Counted from the first letter of the stretch, positions 14,388-22,087 are shown. The stretch is 30,011 nt of DNA from Pseudomonadota bacterium (GCA_023386635.1 JAEWJH010000061.1:1-30011); one strand, 5' to 3'. Numbers and translations: made by a program. The notes: generated from the letters alone by a model not told the origin.

Positions 14388-15167
14388 ATGGATTTGGGTA
14401 TTGCCGGCCGCAAGGCGATCGTCTGCGCCTCGAGCAAGGGCCTTGGCCGCGCCTGCGCGCAGGCGCTCGCCGCCGCCGGCTGCGAGGTCGTCATCAACGG
14501 ACGCGACGCCGCGACCGTCGAGGCGACGGCGCAGGCTCTGCGCAAGGCGACCGGCGCGACCATTCACGCGGTGGCTGCCGATGTCGGCACCCTCGAGGGC
14601 CAGGCCGCCCTGCTGGCCGCCTGCCCGCAGCCGGATATCCTGATCAACAACAATGGCGGGCCGCCGCTGAAAGACTTCCGCCAGCTCTCGCGCGAACAGA
14701 TGCTCGACGGCGTCGTCGCCAACATGGTCGGCGCGATCGAGCTTATCCAGAAAGTGATCGACCCGATGCTGGAGCGGCGGTTCGGCCGCATCATCAACAT
14801 CACCTCCGGCTCGGTGAAGATGCCGCTTGCCGGCCTCGATCTCTCGTCCGGCGCGCGCGCCGGCCTCACCGCCTTCGTCGCCGGTGTCGCGCGCAGCGTC
14901 GCCGACAAGAACGTGACCATCAACAACCTGCTGCCCGGCGCGTTCGAAACCGACCGGCAAAAGTCCGGCCTCAAGAAGAACGCCGAGATGAAAGGCACCA
15001 CCATCGAACAGGCCGCGGCCGCGCGGCTGGCGACGATCCCGGCGCGGCGCTTCGGCGATCCGGCCGAATTCGGCGCCGCCTGCGCATTCCTGTGCTCGAC
15101 ACAGGCCGGCTACATCACCGGCCAGAGCCTGCTGATCGATGGCGGCGCGTTCCCCGGCGTGATGTGA
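14388..15167 (+). CDS. Short-chain dehydrogenase/reductase with a non-canonical active site
   Basis: The 259-residue protein is a Rossmann-fold SDR, numbered from the ATG at 14388 (GAGG 8 bases upstream). The cofactor loop reads SSKGLGRA (15-22) instead of TGxxxGxG, and NNNGGPP (87-93) replaces NNAG. Ser140 (ITSGS) is present. The expected Tyr and Lys of YxxxK are replaced at the aligned places by Ser153 and Arg157 (DLSSGARAG). The C-terminus GQSLLIDGGAFPGVM is normal. Such SDRs form a recognised divergent subgroup often labelled 3-oxoacyl-ACP reductase, but ordinary SDR chemistry is doubtful. It sits 86 bases before an FAH-family gene on the same strand, so they may share a catabolic pathway. 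Confidence 0.88.
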   Translation: MDLGIAGRKAIVCASSKGLGRACAQALAAAGCEVVINGRDAATVEATAQALRKATGATIHAVAADVGTLEGQAALLAACPQPDILINNNGGPPLKDFRQLSREQMLDGVVANMVGAIELIQKVIDPMLERRFGRIINITSGSVKMPLAGLDLSSGARAGLTAFVAGVARSVADKNVTINNLLPGAFETDRQKSGLKKNAEMKGTTIEQAAAARLATIPARRFGDPAEFGAACAFLCSTQAGYITGQSLLIDGGAFPGVM

Positions 15168-15253
15168 ACCCACCCGGCGCGGCCTTGCGAAGGTTCACGG
15201 CCGCCGGCATGATCGCGTTTTCCCACCTCGCTGCACACTCAAAGGATTGAAGC

Positions 15254-16108
15254 ATGAAGCTCGTGCGTTTCGGCGCGCCCGGCAAGGAAAAGCCCGGCGC
15301 CATCGGCCCCGATGGCAAGATTCGCGACCTGTCGCGTCTGGTGAAGGACATCGACGGCGACATGCTCAAGGACGGCGGACTGGCGAAGCTCAAGAAGGCC
15401 AATCTCGCACGGATGAAGCCGGTCGCCGGCAAGCCGCGGCTCGGCCCCTGCCTCGGCAATGTGCGCAACGTGGTCGCGATCGGGCTCAACTATTCGGACC
15501 ACGCCGCCGAGGCCGGCATGCCGATCCCGAAGGAGCCGATCATCTTCTTCAAGCACACCGGCGCAATCTGCGGCCCGAACGACAATACGATGATGCCGAA
15601 AGAGTCGACCAAGCTCGACTACGAGGTCGAACTCGGCATCGTCATCGGCAAGCGCGCGCGCAACATCCCATCCAAGGAGAAGGCGCTCGACTTCGTCGCC
15701 GGCTATTTCCTGCACAACGACGTGTCGGAACGCTCGTTCCAGATCGACCGTTCCGGCGGCCAGTGGGGCAAGGGCAAGGGCTGCGAGACCTTCGCGCCGA
15801 TCGGCCCGTGGTTCGTCACCAAGGACGAGATCAAGGACCCGCAGAATCTCGACATGTGGCTCGACGTCAACGGCGAAAAGCGCCAGCGCGGCAACACCAA
15901 AACGATGATCTTCGGCTGCGCGCATCTCGTTTGGTACTGCTCGCAGTTCATGATCCTGTCGCCCGGCGACATCATCGTCACCGGCACGCCGCCCGGCGTC
16001 GGGCTGGGCTTCAAGCCGCAGCCGAAATTCCTGAAAGCGGGCGACGTCGTCACGCTCGGCATCCAGGGCCTCGGCGAACAGCGCCAGACCATCGTGCCGT
16101 TCAAATAG
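15254..16108 (+). CDS. Fumarylacetoacetate hydrolase (FAH) family protein
   Basis: The 284-residue enzyme has an N-terminal cap (~1-65) and the FAH barrel. Metal ligands are visible as Glu124 and Glu126 in LDYEVELGIVIG and Asp156 in FLHNDVSER. Conserved lysines lie in GKGKGCETFAPIGPW, and the substrate loop GTPPGVGLG is near the end. Members hydrolyse or isomerise 2-oxo acids: acylpyruvate hydrolase, ureidoglycolate lyase, 2,4-diketo-3-deoxy sugar-acid hydrolase. The ATG at 15254 has AAAGGA about 7 bases upstream. Pairing with an upstream SDR is common in sugar-acid and aromatic catabolism, but no other pathway gene is nearby, so the substrate is open. A strong terminator follows the stop. 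Confidence 0.92.
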   Translation: MKLVRFGAPGKEKPGAIGPDGKIRDLSRLVKDIDGDMLKDGGLAKLKKANLARMKPVAGKPRLGPCLGNVRNVVAIGLNYSDHAAEAGMPIPKEPIIFFKHTGAICGPNDNTMMPKESTKLDYEVELGIVIGKRARNIPSKEKALDFVAGYFLHNDVSERSFQIDRSGGQWGKGKGCETFAPIGPWFVTKDEIKDPQNLDMWLDVNGEKRQRGNTKTMIFGCAHLVWYCSQFMILSPGDIIVTGTPPGVGLGFKPQPKFLKAGDVVTLGIQGLGEQRQTIVPFK

Positions 16109-16132
16109 GCGGCGCCGTATCGGTAAAAGAAA

Positions 16133-16158
16133 AAAGCCCCGGGTTTCCCCGGGGCTTT
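16133..16158. terminator. Bidirectional terminator between convergent genes
   Basis: An 11-bp stem, AAAGCCCCGGG (16133-16143) with CCCGGGGCTTT (16148-16158), has a 4-base loop. T-rich tracts follow on both strands (TTTCGTTTT on plus, TTTTTTCTTTT on minus). It separates the FAH gene and the outer-membrane protein gene. Confidence 0.92.
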
Positions 16159-16181
16159 CGTTTTGCGGATCGCGTGAGCGA

Positions 16182-16838
16182 TCAGAAGCGGTAGTTGATA
16201 CCGGCGCGGACGACGTTCGCCTTGAAGCTCACATTGTTGGTGAGCGGCGCAACGGCGGCGTTGAAGCTGCCGAGGTCGACGTAGAGATATTCGGCGCGGA
16301 CGCTCCAGGCGCCGAGGAGCGCGTATTCCAGACCGCCACCCAGCGCGTAGCCGGTGCGGTTGCTGCTGGAGCCGGCGAACGGGGTCTCCGCCTTGACGTT
16401 GCCGAACGCGACACCGCCGGTGAAGTACGGCAGGAACCGGTCGAAGGCGTAACCGATACGGCCGCGGCCGGTGGCGAGCCAGGTGTTCTTGGTGGTGCAG
16501 GTGGTGCCGCCGCAGGCGGTGTCGCCCTTCATCGCCGAATAGTCGTAGTCGCCTTCAAGACCGAAGACGAACGAGCCGATCTGATAGTTGTAGCCGAGTT
16601 GAGCGCCGCCGACGAAGCCCTTCGGGCTCGTGCTGGTGCCCGCCGGGAAATCCCAGTCCGACTTGCCGAAGCCGTAACCGGCATTGGCGCCGATGTAGAA
16701 GCCGGTCCACGAGAAGATCGGGTCGGCGACGTAAGCCGGCGCCTTGTAAACCGGGCGCGGAAGATCCGCCGCCAGGGCATTGCTCACCACGAACGATGCC
16801 GCGGCGATCAGGGACAGTTTCAGCAGATTTGCTTTCAT
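16182..16838 (-). CDS. Outer-membrane beta-barrel protein, Omp31/RopB-like
   Basis: The 218-residue protein has a 23-residue signal peptide ending SNALA, then ADLPRPVYKAP, the standard opening of Rhizobiales Omp25/Omp31-type porin-like proteins. The mature part alternates short hydrophobic beta strands, including FSWTGFYIGANAGYGFG, FVGGAQLGYNYQ and VRAEYLYVDLGS. It ends in INYRF, with the terminal Phe needed for barrel assembly. One extracellular loop carries two close cysteines (ACGGTTCTTKN). The frame is open to 16925, but the ATG at 16838 begins the signal and has a GGATCGAG-like site before it. A long 463-base upstream region suggests complex regulation. Confidence 0.93.
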   Translation of the reverse strand: MKANLLKLSLIAAASFVVSNALAADLPRPVYKAPAYVADPIFSWTGFYIGANAGYGFGKSDWDFPAGTSTSPKGFVGGAQLGYNYQIGSFVFGLEGDYDYSAMKGDTACGGTTCTTKNTWLATGRGRIGYAFDRFLPYFTGGVAFGNVKAETPFAGSSSNRTGYALGGGLEYALLGAWSVRAEYLYVDLGSFNAAVAPLTNNVSFKANVVRAGINYRF

Positions 16839-17301
16839 GTTCTCGATCCGATGTTCCGTCTCGTTGTTAATGGTTCGATGCGCGAAAGACGGATGACCCC
16901 GCAGCATCTGGAAGTATGGACGCACGCAGTAGGCTTACTCAGGCCCCTGTGCAGACCCGTCCGCGGGACCGCGCAGGGAATTGCGGATCCCCTCCAGTCG
17001 GAAGCGAAAATGGGAGCGGATGCGTGCTGGCGAAGCAGGAAGGGAATGGTGGCGCGAGCCGGCACGAAGCGTGCCGCGGCCCGTCGCTGCGATCGTGGTG
17101 GCGGTCAGGACCGCCCCGATCCAAGATGACATTGTCAGCCCCCTTACCGCGCCGCGACGGCAAACGGCCGACGCGGCACACCTGCATCGCGGCAAAGCAG
17201 CCGAGACGCGTGGGGCTTAATTCACGCGAGAACGTTTAAAGGGCAGTTAACCCTAACGGGCGGTGAAGACCGATCACCCTGATTGATGGCCGGTGTGGCT
17301 T
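16839..17301. other. 463-bp non-coding region upstream of the outer-membrane protein gene
   Basis: No convincing gene lies here. A weak candidate is a 65-codon minus-strand ORF, 17132 to 16935, with AAGGGGG six bases before its ATG. It starts MSSWIGAVLTATTIAATG but resembles nothing I know. The region also holds a CtrA box (17236-17250), a perfect palindrome GGCGGTC-ag-GACCGCC (17100-17115) and TGACA-t-TGTCA (17128-17138). It must contain the promoter of the outer-membrane protein gene and the end of the thiamine/TRAP operon; a short AGGG...CCCT hairpin at 17240-17254 may serve as a weak terminator. Confidence 0.5.
17236..17250. promoter_or_regulatory. Perfect CtrA box (TTAA-N7-TTAAC)
   Basis: TTAA (17236-17239), seven bases and TTAA (17247-17250) followed by C match the full CtrA consensus. 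It lies 52 bases past the stop of the TRAP receptor gene and 398 bases before the outer-membrane protein start. A CtrA-driven minus-strand transcript would therefore have a long leader or carry the small candidate ORF. Confidence 0.5.
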
Positions 17302-18372
17302 TCAGGCAACGCGGGCCGACAGCACCGCCTCGATGGAGATGCGCGACCAGGGGGCCGTCCGGTCCCGGAACGCCAGATAGGAGTCATGGATCCGGCGCGA
17401 CACGGCGTCCCGCCCGGCCAGCTCGCCCAGCACCGTCCCCGCCTCGCGGCGGGCCGACGCCAGCACATCCTGCGGGAAAGCGGCGAGCTTGACCCCATGC
17501 TGGCCGGTGAGCGCCGCCAGGGCCTCCGCGTTGAGCCGCTCCATCTCCGCCAGCGCGAAATTGGCTTCCGTGGCGCAGGCATGGGCGACGATCGCCTTGA
17601 GCTCGGCGTCGAGCGCATTCCACGCCTTGAGCGAGACGATGCACTCCCCGGTGCCGTTCGGCTTATTGAAGCCGGGGTAATAGTAGAACGGCGCCACCCG
17701 GTAGAGGCCGAGCGCGATGTCGGAGCCCGGCCCGACGAATTCGGCGCCGTCGATCACCCCGGACTGGAGCGAGATCAGGATTTCCGCCGGCGGGGTGGTC
17801 TGCGGCGTGCCGCCGAGGCGGCGATAGACCTCGCCGCCGAGCCCCAGCGAGCGGACCTTGAGGCCGCGCAGATCGGCGAGCGACTTCACCTCACGGCGAA
17901 ACCAGCCGCCCATGCAGACGCCGGTATTGCCGCCCATGAACGGCTTGACCCCGAACGGGGCATAAAGCTCGTCCCACAGCGCCTGCCCGCCGCCGGCCTC
18001 GACCCAGGCGACATGCTCGGCCGGCGTCAGACCGAACGGCACCGTGGTGAAGAACGCCGCCGCCGGCATCTTGCCCTGCCAGTAGAACGCCGCCGTATGG
18101 CCGATCTCGGCGACGCCGTTGCCGACCGCGTCGAGCACCTCGAACGCCGGCACCACCTCGCCGGCCGCATTGACGGCGATCTCCAGCCGCCCGCCGGAGA
18201 GGGTGCGGATGCGCTCGGCGACCCGCTCCGCCGACATGCCCGGCCCGGGCAGCCGCCGCGGCCAGGACGTGACCATGCGCCAGCGCGTGGTGGCGGCACG
18301 CGCGATCGACGGCATCGCCAGCGCACCGGCGGCCACGGGAGCGGAAAGAACCAGATGTCGGCGCGTCGTCAC
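17302..18372 (-). CDS. TRAP-type substrate-binding protein (DctP family), orphan, coupled to thiD
   Basis: The 356-residue periplasmic protein has the signal MTTRRHLVLSAPVAAGALA ending SIARA, with twin arginines that could allow Tat export. The mature part opens TTRWRMVTSWPRRLPGPG and continues with the DctP fold (GGRLEIAVNAAGEVVPAFE, DLRGLKVRSLGLGGEVYRRL, LQSGVIDGAEFVGPG). The MVTSW start and YYYPGF segment resemble TakP-like 2-oxo-acid receptors, but the ligand is unproven. The start is a GTG at 18372 sharing four bases with the thiD stop, with AGGAG 8 bases upstream inside thiD. No dctQ/dctM permease gene is in the window. Its place at the end of a TPP-riboswitch operon suggests a link to thiamine or a precursor. 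Confidence 0.9.
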   Translation of the reverse strand: MTTRRHLVLSAPVAAGALAMPSIARAATTRWRMVTSWPRRLPGPGMSAERVAERIRTLSGGRLEIAVNAAGEVVPAFEVLDAVGNGVAEIGHTAAFYWQGKMPAAAFFTTVPFGLTPAEHVAWVEAGGGQALWDELYAPFGVKPFMGGNTGVCMGGWFRREVKSLADLRGLKVRSLGLGGEVYRRLGGTPQTTPPAEILISLQSGVIDGAEFVGPGSDIALGLYRVAPFYYYPGFNKPNGTGECIVSLKAWNALDAELKAIVAHACATEANFALAEMERLNAEALAALTGQHGVKLAAFPQDVLASARREAGTVLGELAGRDAVSRRIHDSYLAFRDRTAPWSRISIEAVLSARVA

Positions 18373-19184
18373 GATTTTATCTCCTGCGTCCACCAGCGAT
18401 GAAAGTGATGCACCGGGCCGAGCCCGTGACCGATCTTCAGGTCTTCGGCCGCGGCAATGGCGGCGGTGATGTAAGCCTTCGCGTTCCCGACCGCCTCCGG
18501 CAGCGGCTCGCCCCTGGCGAGGCCGGCGGCAATGGCCGACGACAGCGTGCAGCCGGTGCCGTGCGTATGGCGCGTGGCGATGCGCTCCGCGACCAGCCGC
18601 GTCACGCCCGCCGGCGTGACAAGGAGATCGGTACTCTGCGGCCCCTCGCCGTGACCGCCTTTCACCAGCACCGCGCCGGCGCCGAGCGCCAGCAGCGCGC
18701 GGCCCTGCGCTTCCATCTCGCGTTCGTCGCGGGCGACCGGCGACGACAGCAGCGCCGCCGCTTCCGGCAGATTGGGCGTCACCAGCGCCGCGCGCGGGAA
18801 CAGTTCGTTGCGCAACGTCTCGACCGCCTCGGCGGCGAGCAGACGATCGCCGGAGCCGGCGATCATCACCGGGTCGAGCACCACATTCTTCGCATGATGG
18901 CGGTCGAGGCCGGCCGCCACCGCGCGGATCGCGTCCGGCTGCGACAGCATGCCGATCTTCACGGCATTCACCGCGAGATCGGAGAACACCGCGTCGATCT
19001 GCGCGGCGATGAAATCCGGCGGCACATCGTGGATCGCGGTGACGCCCCTGGTGTTCTGCGCGGTCAGCGCCGCCAGCACCGACGCGCCGTAGACGCCGAG
19101 CGCGGAAAAGGTTTTCAGGTCGGCCTGGATACCCGCGCCGCCGGAGGAATCCGAGCCGGCGATGGTGACGGCGATCGCGGTCAT
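18369..19184 (-). CDS. thiD: Hydroxymethylpyrimidine/phosphomethylpyrimidine kinase
   Basis: The 271-residue ribokinase-fold enzyme phosphorylates HMP and HMP-P to HMP-PP for thiamine synthesis. Evident motifs are IAGSDSSGGAGIQADLKTF (9-27, substrate site), VVLDPVMIAGSGDRLL, LVKGGHG, and the anion hole HGTGCTLSSAIAA near residue 208. Length is normal. Its ATG at 19184 overlaps the thiE stop in an ATGA junction, and its own TGA overlaps the GTG of the TRAP receptor gene. The gene is therefore fully embedded in one translationally coupled operon under the upstream TPP riboswitch. The C-terminus GHGLGPVHHFHRWW is typical of this ThiD type. Confidence 0.96.
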   Translation of the reverse strand: MTAIAVTIAGSDSSGGAGIQADLKTFSALGVYGASVLAALTAQNTRGVTAIHDVPPDFIAAQIDAVFSDLAVNAVKIGMLSQPDAIRAVAAGLDRHHAKNVVLDPVMIAGSGDRLLAAEAVETLRNELFPRAALVTPNLPEAAALLSSPVARDEREMEAQGRALLALGAGAVLVKGGHGEGPQSTDLLVTPAGVTRLVAERIATRHTHGTGCTLSSAIAAGLARGEPLPEAVGNAKAYITAAIAAAEDLKIGHGLGPVHHFHRWWTQEIKS

Positions 19185-19843
19185 GGCGCACCTCGTGTTT
19201 TCAACGCCGCGTCGATGCGCTGGCGAATGTCGCGCGCCGCCGCGGCCGGATCGGGACCGCGCGACAGCGCGGAAATCACCGCGACGCCATCGGCCCCGGC
19301 GGCGATCACATCGCCGGCATTCGACGCGTCGATGCCGGCGATCGCACAGATCGGATAGCCGGGTTTGCGCTGACGGATCACCGAGGCAATGCGGCGGAAG
19401 CCGTCAAGGCCGACCGGCGGATCGCGGTTGTCCTTCGACGTGGTCGCGAACACGCCGCCGATCGCGACATAGGTGAGCAAACCGAGCGGCGCGGCCTGCG
19501 CCTGCTCATTGGTCTTGATGCTCAGACCGATACAGGCGTCATCGCCGAGCAGACGCCGGGCATCGGCCACCGCCATATCGTCCTGCCCGACATGCACGCC
19601 GTCCGCACCGCTCGCGAGCGCAACGTCGACACGGTCGTTGATCAGCAGCGGCACGCCGGCCGGACGCAGCACCGACATGAGCGTGCGGGCGCGTTCGACC
19701 ATTTCGTGCGTCGACCCCATCTTGTCGCGCAACTGCACCAGTGTCGCGCCGCCGCGCGCCACCGCAGCGCCAAGCGCGGCGAGATCGTGACCGCCGAGAT
19801 GCTCGGGATCGATGAGGGCATAGAGACGCAGATCGGGTGTCAT
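19181..19843 (-). CDS. thiE: Thiamine-phosphate synthase
   Basis: The 220-residue TIM-barrel enzyme joins HMP-PP and thiazole phosphate into thiamine phosphate. Visible motifs are LVQLRDK (~35-41, pyrophosphate site), LLINDRVDVALASGADGVHVGQDD, YVAIGGVFATTSKDN and CAIAGID near the phosphate-binding end. The frame is open far upstream through thiM, but the ATG at 19843 has AAGG 7 bases before it and overlaps the thiM stop by four bases (ATGA). The stop likewise overlaps thiD. The SIKTNEQAQ segment replaces the more usual SxHxxEE, a small variation within the family. Confidence 0.95.
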   Translation of the reverse strand: MTPDLRLYALIDPEHLGGHDLAALGAAVARGGATLVQLRDKMGSTHEMVERARTLMSVLRPAGVPLLINDRVDVALASGADGVHVGQDDMAVADARRLLGDDACIGLSIKTNEQAQAAPLGLLTYVAIGGVFATTSKDNRDPPVGLDGFRRIASVIRQRKPGYPICAIAGIDASNAGDVIAAGADGVAVISALSRGPDPAAAARDIRQRIDAALKTRGAP

Positions 19844-20607
19844 GCTGAAACCTTGAGTGAAGCCCTGGCGAGACGAAGAACGGTATCGCGATCGAGCGCG
19901 GCCAGCGCATCGATGATGACGATGGCGAACGAGCCGGGGCCGCGTGAATGCTGCGCGGCGACTTCGCCGGCGATGCCGAACAGCAACAGCGCGGAGACGG
20001 CGGCGCGGAAGCGATCCGCCTCGACGGCGAGACAGGCCGCGAGCACGGCCGAACCGGCGCAGCCCATCGCCGTGACCTTCGCCATCCACGGATGGCCATT
20101 GGCGATGGTTACCGACTGCGCGCCGTTGGTAACAGTATCGGTTTCGCCTGACACAACGACGACGCACCCCGCGCGCGCGGCGAATTGAGCCGCATCCTGC
20201 CCGGCGGCCAGTGTCTTGAGTTCGGTACGATTGAGCCGCACGGCTGCCGGCTCCCGCGCCATCAGCGACGCGGCGAAGGCCGCACGCGTGGCGGAGCGGT
20301 CCACGAACACCGGATCGAGCACCCAGGGCTGGCCGGTGAGCGCCGACAGCGAGCGATCGATGGCGACGCCGCGCTCCGGATCGAGCGTGCCGAGATTGAC
20401 GAGCAGCGCATCCGCGCCGGACGCGAAAGCGGCGATCTCCTCGGTTGACGTGGTCATGGACGGCACCGCGCCCGCCGCCAGCAGCATGTTGGCGGTGTAG
20501 GCCTGCGCCACCGTATTGGTGATGCAATGAACGCGCGGCGCGCGCGTGCGCACGCGCTCCAGCACAGACATGGCAATATCCGGCAAATCGCCAGGATGCA
20601 TCTGCAT
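19840..20607 (-). CDS. thiM: Hydroxyethylthiazole kinase
   Basis: The 255-residue kinase phosphorylates salvaged hydroxyethylthiazole. The motifs CITNTVAQAYTANMLLAAGAVPSM, LLVNLGTLD, WVLDPVFVD and the nucleotide/anion-hole segment AKVTAMGCAGSAVLAA, with the catalytic-type Cys, are all present. The gene has a choice of starts. The ATG at 20625 lies inside the riboswitch core. The ATG at 20607 follows GGAGGGAGAG directly and is preferred, and one at 20601 is also possible. It is first in the thiMED operon, a salvage pathway that needs imported HMP and thiazole or thiamine breakdown products; no thiC or thiG is in the window. Confidence 0.93.
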   Translation of the reverse strand: MQMHPGDLPDIAMSVLERVRTRAPRVHCITNTVAQAYTANMLLAAGAVPSMTTSTEEIAAFASGADALLVNLGTLDPERGVAIDRSLSALTGQPWVLDPVFVDRSATRAAFAASLMAREPAAVRLNRTELKTLAAGQDAAQFAARAGCVVVVSGETDTVTNGAQSVTIANGHPWMAKVTAMGCAGSAVLAACLAVEADRFRAAVSALLLFGIAGEVAAQHSRGPGSFAIVIIDALAALDRDTVLRLARASLKVSA

Positions 20608-20690
20608 CTCTCCCTCCGCCGGCATGACCCGGATCAGGTTCTATGGGTTGGCTCACGCCTCTCAGCCCTGCAGGGCACCCCATGAGATCG
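20606..20690 (-). promoter_or_regulatory. TPP (thi-box) riboswitch controlling thiM-thiE-thiD-TRAP receptor
   Basis: On the minus strand the aptamer core reads GGGGTGCCC, GGGCTGAGAGG (CTGAGAGG at 20665-20658), AACCCATAG and ACCTGATCCGGG (ACCTGATCCGG at 20639-20629), then GTCATGCCGGCGGAGGGAGA. These are the conserved pyrimidine- and pyrophosphate-sensing elements of the TPP riboswitch. Arms ATCTC (20688-20684) and GAGAT (20610-20606) can close the basal P1 stem, and the 3' arm includes the first two bases of the preferred thiM start codon beside its GGAGG. TPP binding should therefore block translation initiation, the usual mode in Gram-negative bacteria. No separate terminator hairpin is evident. 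Confidence 0.95.
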
Positions 20691-20861
20691 CTGTCCTTCC
20701 CTAGTCCCCCGGGGCGGTCAGCGCAAGCGACCAGATGCAGCAGGGCGATCGCAGAACCGTGCGTGGAAGGCTGCAGGCCCGGTTGCAGGCCTCTTGCCTT
20801 GTGCAGGTGTTTTTGCTGCATTGCGCGCATCGGCGTCCGGCGGACGCACCCGGAGGCGCGC

Positions 20862-21104
20862 ATGATTCCCTTCTTCGTCCAGATCAAATGCCAGCTCGGC
20901 AAGTCCTACCAGGTGGCCAACGCGCTCGCCGAAGCCGAGATCGCCTCGGAGATCTATTCCACCGCCGGCGAGTTCGACCTGCTGGTGAAGTTCTATATCG
21001 AGCCGGGGATGGATATCGGCCACTTCGTCAACGAGAAGGTGCAGGTGATTCCGGGCATTCAGGACACCCGTACCATCATCACCTTCAAGGCCTTCACCGG
21101 CTGA
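20862..21104 (+). CDS. Stand-alone Lrp/AsnC ligand-binding (RAM) domain protein
   Basis: The 80-residue protein is a single alpha-beta RAM domain: MIPFFVQIKCQLGKSYQVA, AEIYSTAGEFDLLVKFY-like core, and PGIQDTRTIITFKAF at the end. It lacks the DNA-binding helix-turn-helix of full Lrp/AsnC regulators. Small proteins like this form ring-shaped oligomers that bind amino acids and may modulate full-length Lrp proteins. The ATG at 20862 has a strong GGAGG five bases upstream, although the frame extends to 20643. It diverges from the thiamine operon and converges with the DMT transporter gene with only 9 bases between the stops. Confidence 0.92.
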   Translation: MIPFFVQIKCQLGKSYQVANALAEAEIASEIYSTAGEFDLLVKFYIEPGMDIGHFVNEKVQVIPGIQDTRTIITFKAFTG

Positions 21105-21113
21105 CGATGTGAG

Positions 21114-22028
21114 TTAGTGCGGCGCGCCGGGCTCTTCGGCCTCGCGGGCGCGCCTGAGGCCGAGCTGCCGCTCGCGCCAGATCACGAACAAGCCGGCCCC
21201 GGCGACGATCCCCGCGCCCATGAGCACGATCGCGGTGGGCACTTCGCCGAACACCCAGAAGCCGAACAGCAGCGCCCAGATCATCGACACATAGTCGAAC
21301 GGCGCCACCACCGAGGCCTGCGCGAAGCGATAGCTCTCGGTGAGCACGATGTGCGCAAGCCCGCCGAGCAGGCCGATCAGGATCAGCCCGGCGAATTCCA
21401 GCGGGGTCGCGTCGTACCAGGCGAACGGCAGCGTCACCGCGCCGGCGATGGCGCAGATCAGCGAGAAATAGAACACGATCGCCGGCGTCGTTTCCGTTTG
21501 AACAAGCCGTCGCGTCTGGATCACCGTGCCGGCGGTGCAGATCGCCGAGAAAGTCGCGAGCGCGGCGCCGAGCGCCACCGCCGGCCCCACATGGGAAACG
21601 TTCAGTTGCGGCAGCAGCATGATGACGACACCGATGAAGCCGACGGCGACCGCCGACCAGCGGTAGATGCCGACGCGCTCCTTGAGGATCAGCGCGGCAA
21701 GCGCCACCGTCATCAGCGGCGAGGAGAACGAGATCGCCGTGGCATCGGCGAGCGGCAGACGCGCCAGCGCGCCGAAGTTCGAGAACATGCCGCAGACGCT
21801 GATCGAACCGCGGCCGAGCTGACCGAGCGGGCGGCGGGTATAGACCGCGGCGCGCAGCTCATTGCGGATGGCGTAGATCACCAGCACCGGGACAATGGCG
21901 AACAGGCTGCGGAAGAACACGATCTGTCCCACCGGCATGTATTCGCCGTAATAGCGCACCAGCACCGACATCAGCGCGAACAGCAGCGTCGATATCAGTT
22001 TGAACGAGATGCCTTTGACAAGATTCAT
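21114..22028 (-). CDS. EamA/DMT-superfamily metabolite transporter
   Basis: The 304-residue protein has about ten hydrophobic helices in two EamA repeats. The first opens GISFKLISTLLFALMSVLVRYY and the second begins around VALGAALATFSAICTAGTV. DATAISFSSPLMTVALAALILKERVG near the end of the first repeat and PFDYVSMIWALLFGFWVFGE in the second are classic EamA half-ends. Members export or import amino acids, nucleosides or S-adenosylmethionine; the substrate here is not readable. The ATG at 22028 has only a weak ribosome-binding site. It is convergent with the RAM-domain gene and downstream of the diheme cytochrome gene by 59 bases on the same strand. Confidence 0.9.
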   Translation of the reverse strand: MNLVKGISFKLISTLLFALMSVLVRYYGEYMPVGQIVFFRSLFAIVPVLVIYAIRNELRAAVYTRRPLGQLGRGSISVCGMFSNFGALARLPLADATAISFSSPLMTVALAALILKERVGIYRWSAVAVGFIGVVIMLLPQLNVSHVGPAVALGAALATFSAICTAGTVIQTRRLVQTETTPAIVFYFSLICAIAGAVTLPFAWYDATPLEFAGLILIGLLGGLAHIVLTESYRFAQASVVAPFDYVSMIWALLFGFWVFGEVPTAIVLMGAGIVAGAGLFVIWRERQLGLRRAREAEEPGAPH

Positions 22029-22087
22029 TGCGGTTCGCCGTTATCGCAACTTTCTTATCATCAAAGGCCTTGCGCGCAGCGGCTGTT

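Noticed and set aside
16935..17132. 65-codon minus-strand ORF with a strong ribosome-binding site
   Set aside because: Not listed as a gene because the protein after residue 20 looks random, Arg/Ser/Pro-rich, and has no known relatives; it is kept only as a possibility in the intergenic note.
17302..19191. A 629-residue fusion reading through thiD into the TRAP receptor
   Set aside because: The upstream part is the wrong frame of thiD. The real receptor starts at a GTG with AGGAG and a signal peptide at 18372.
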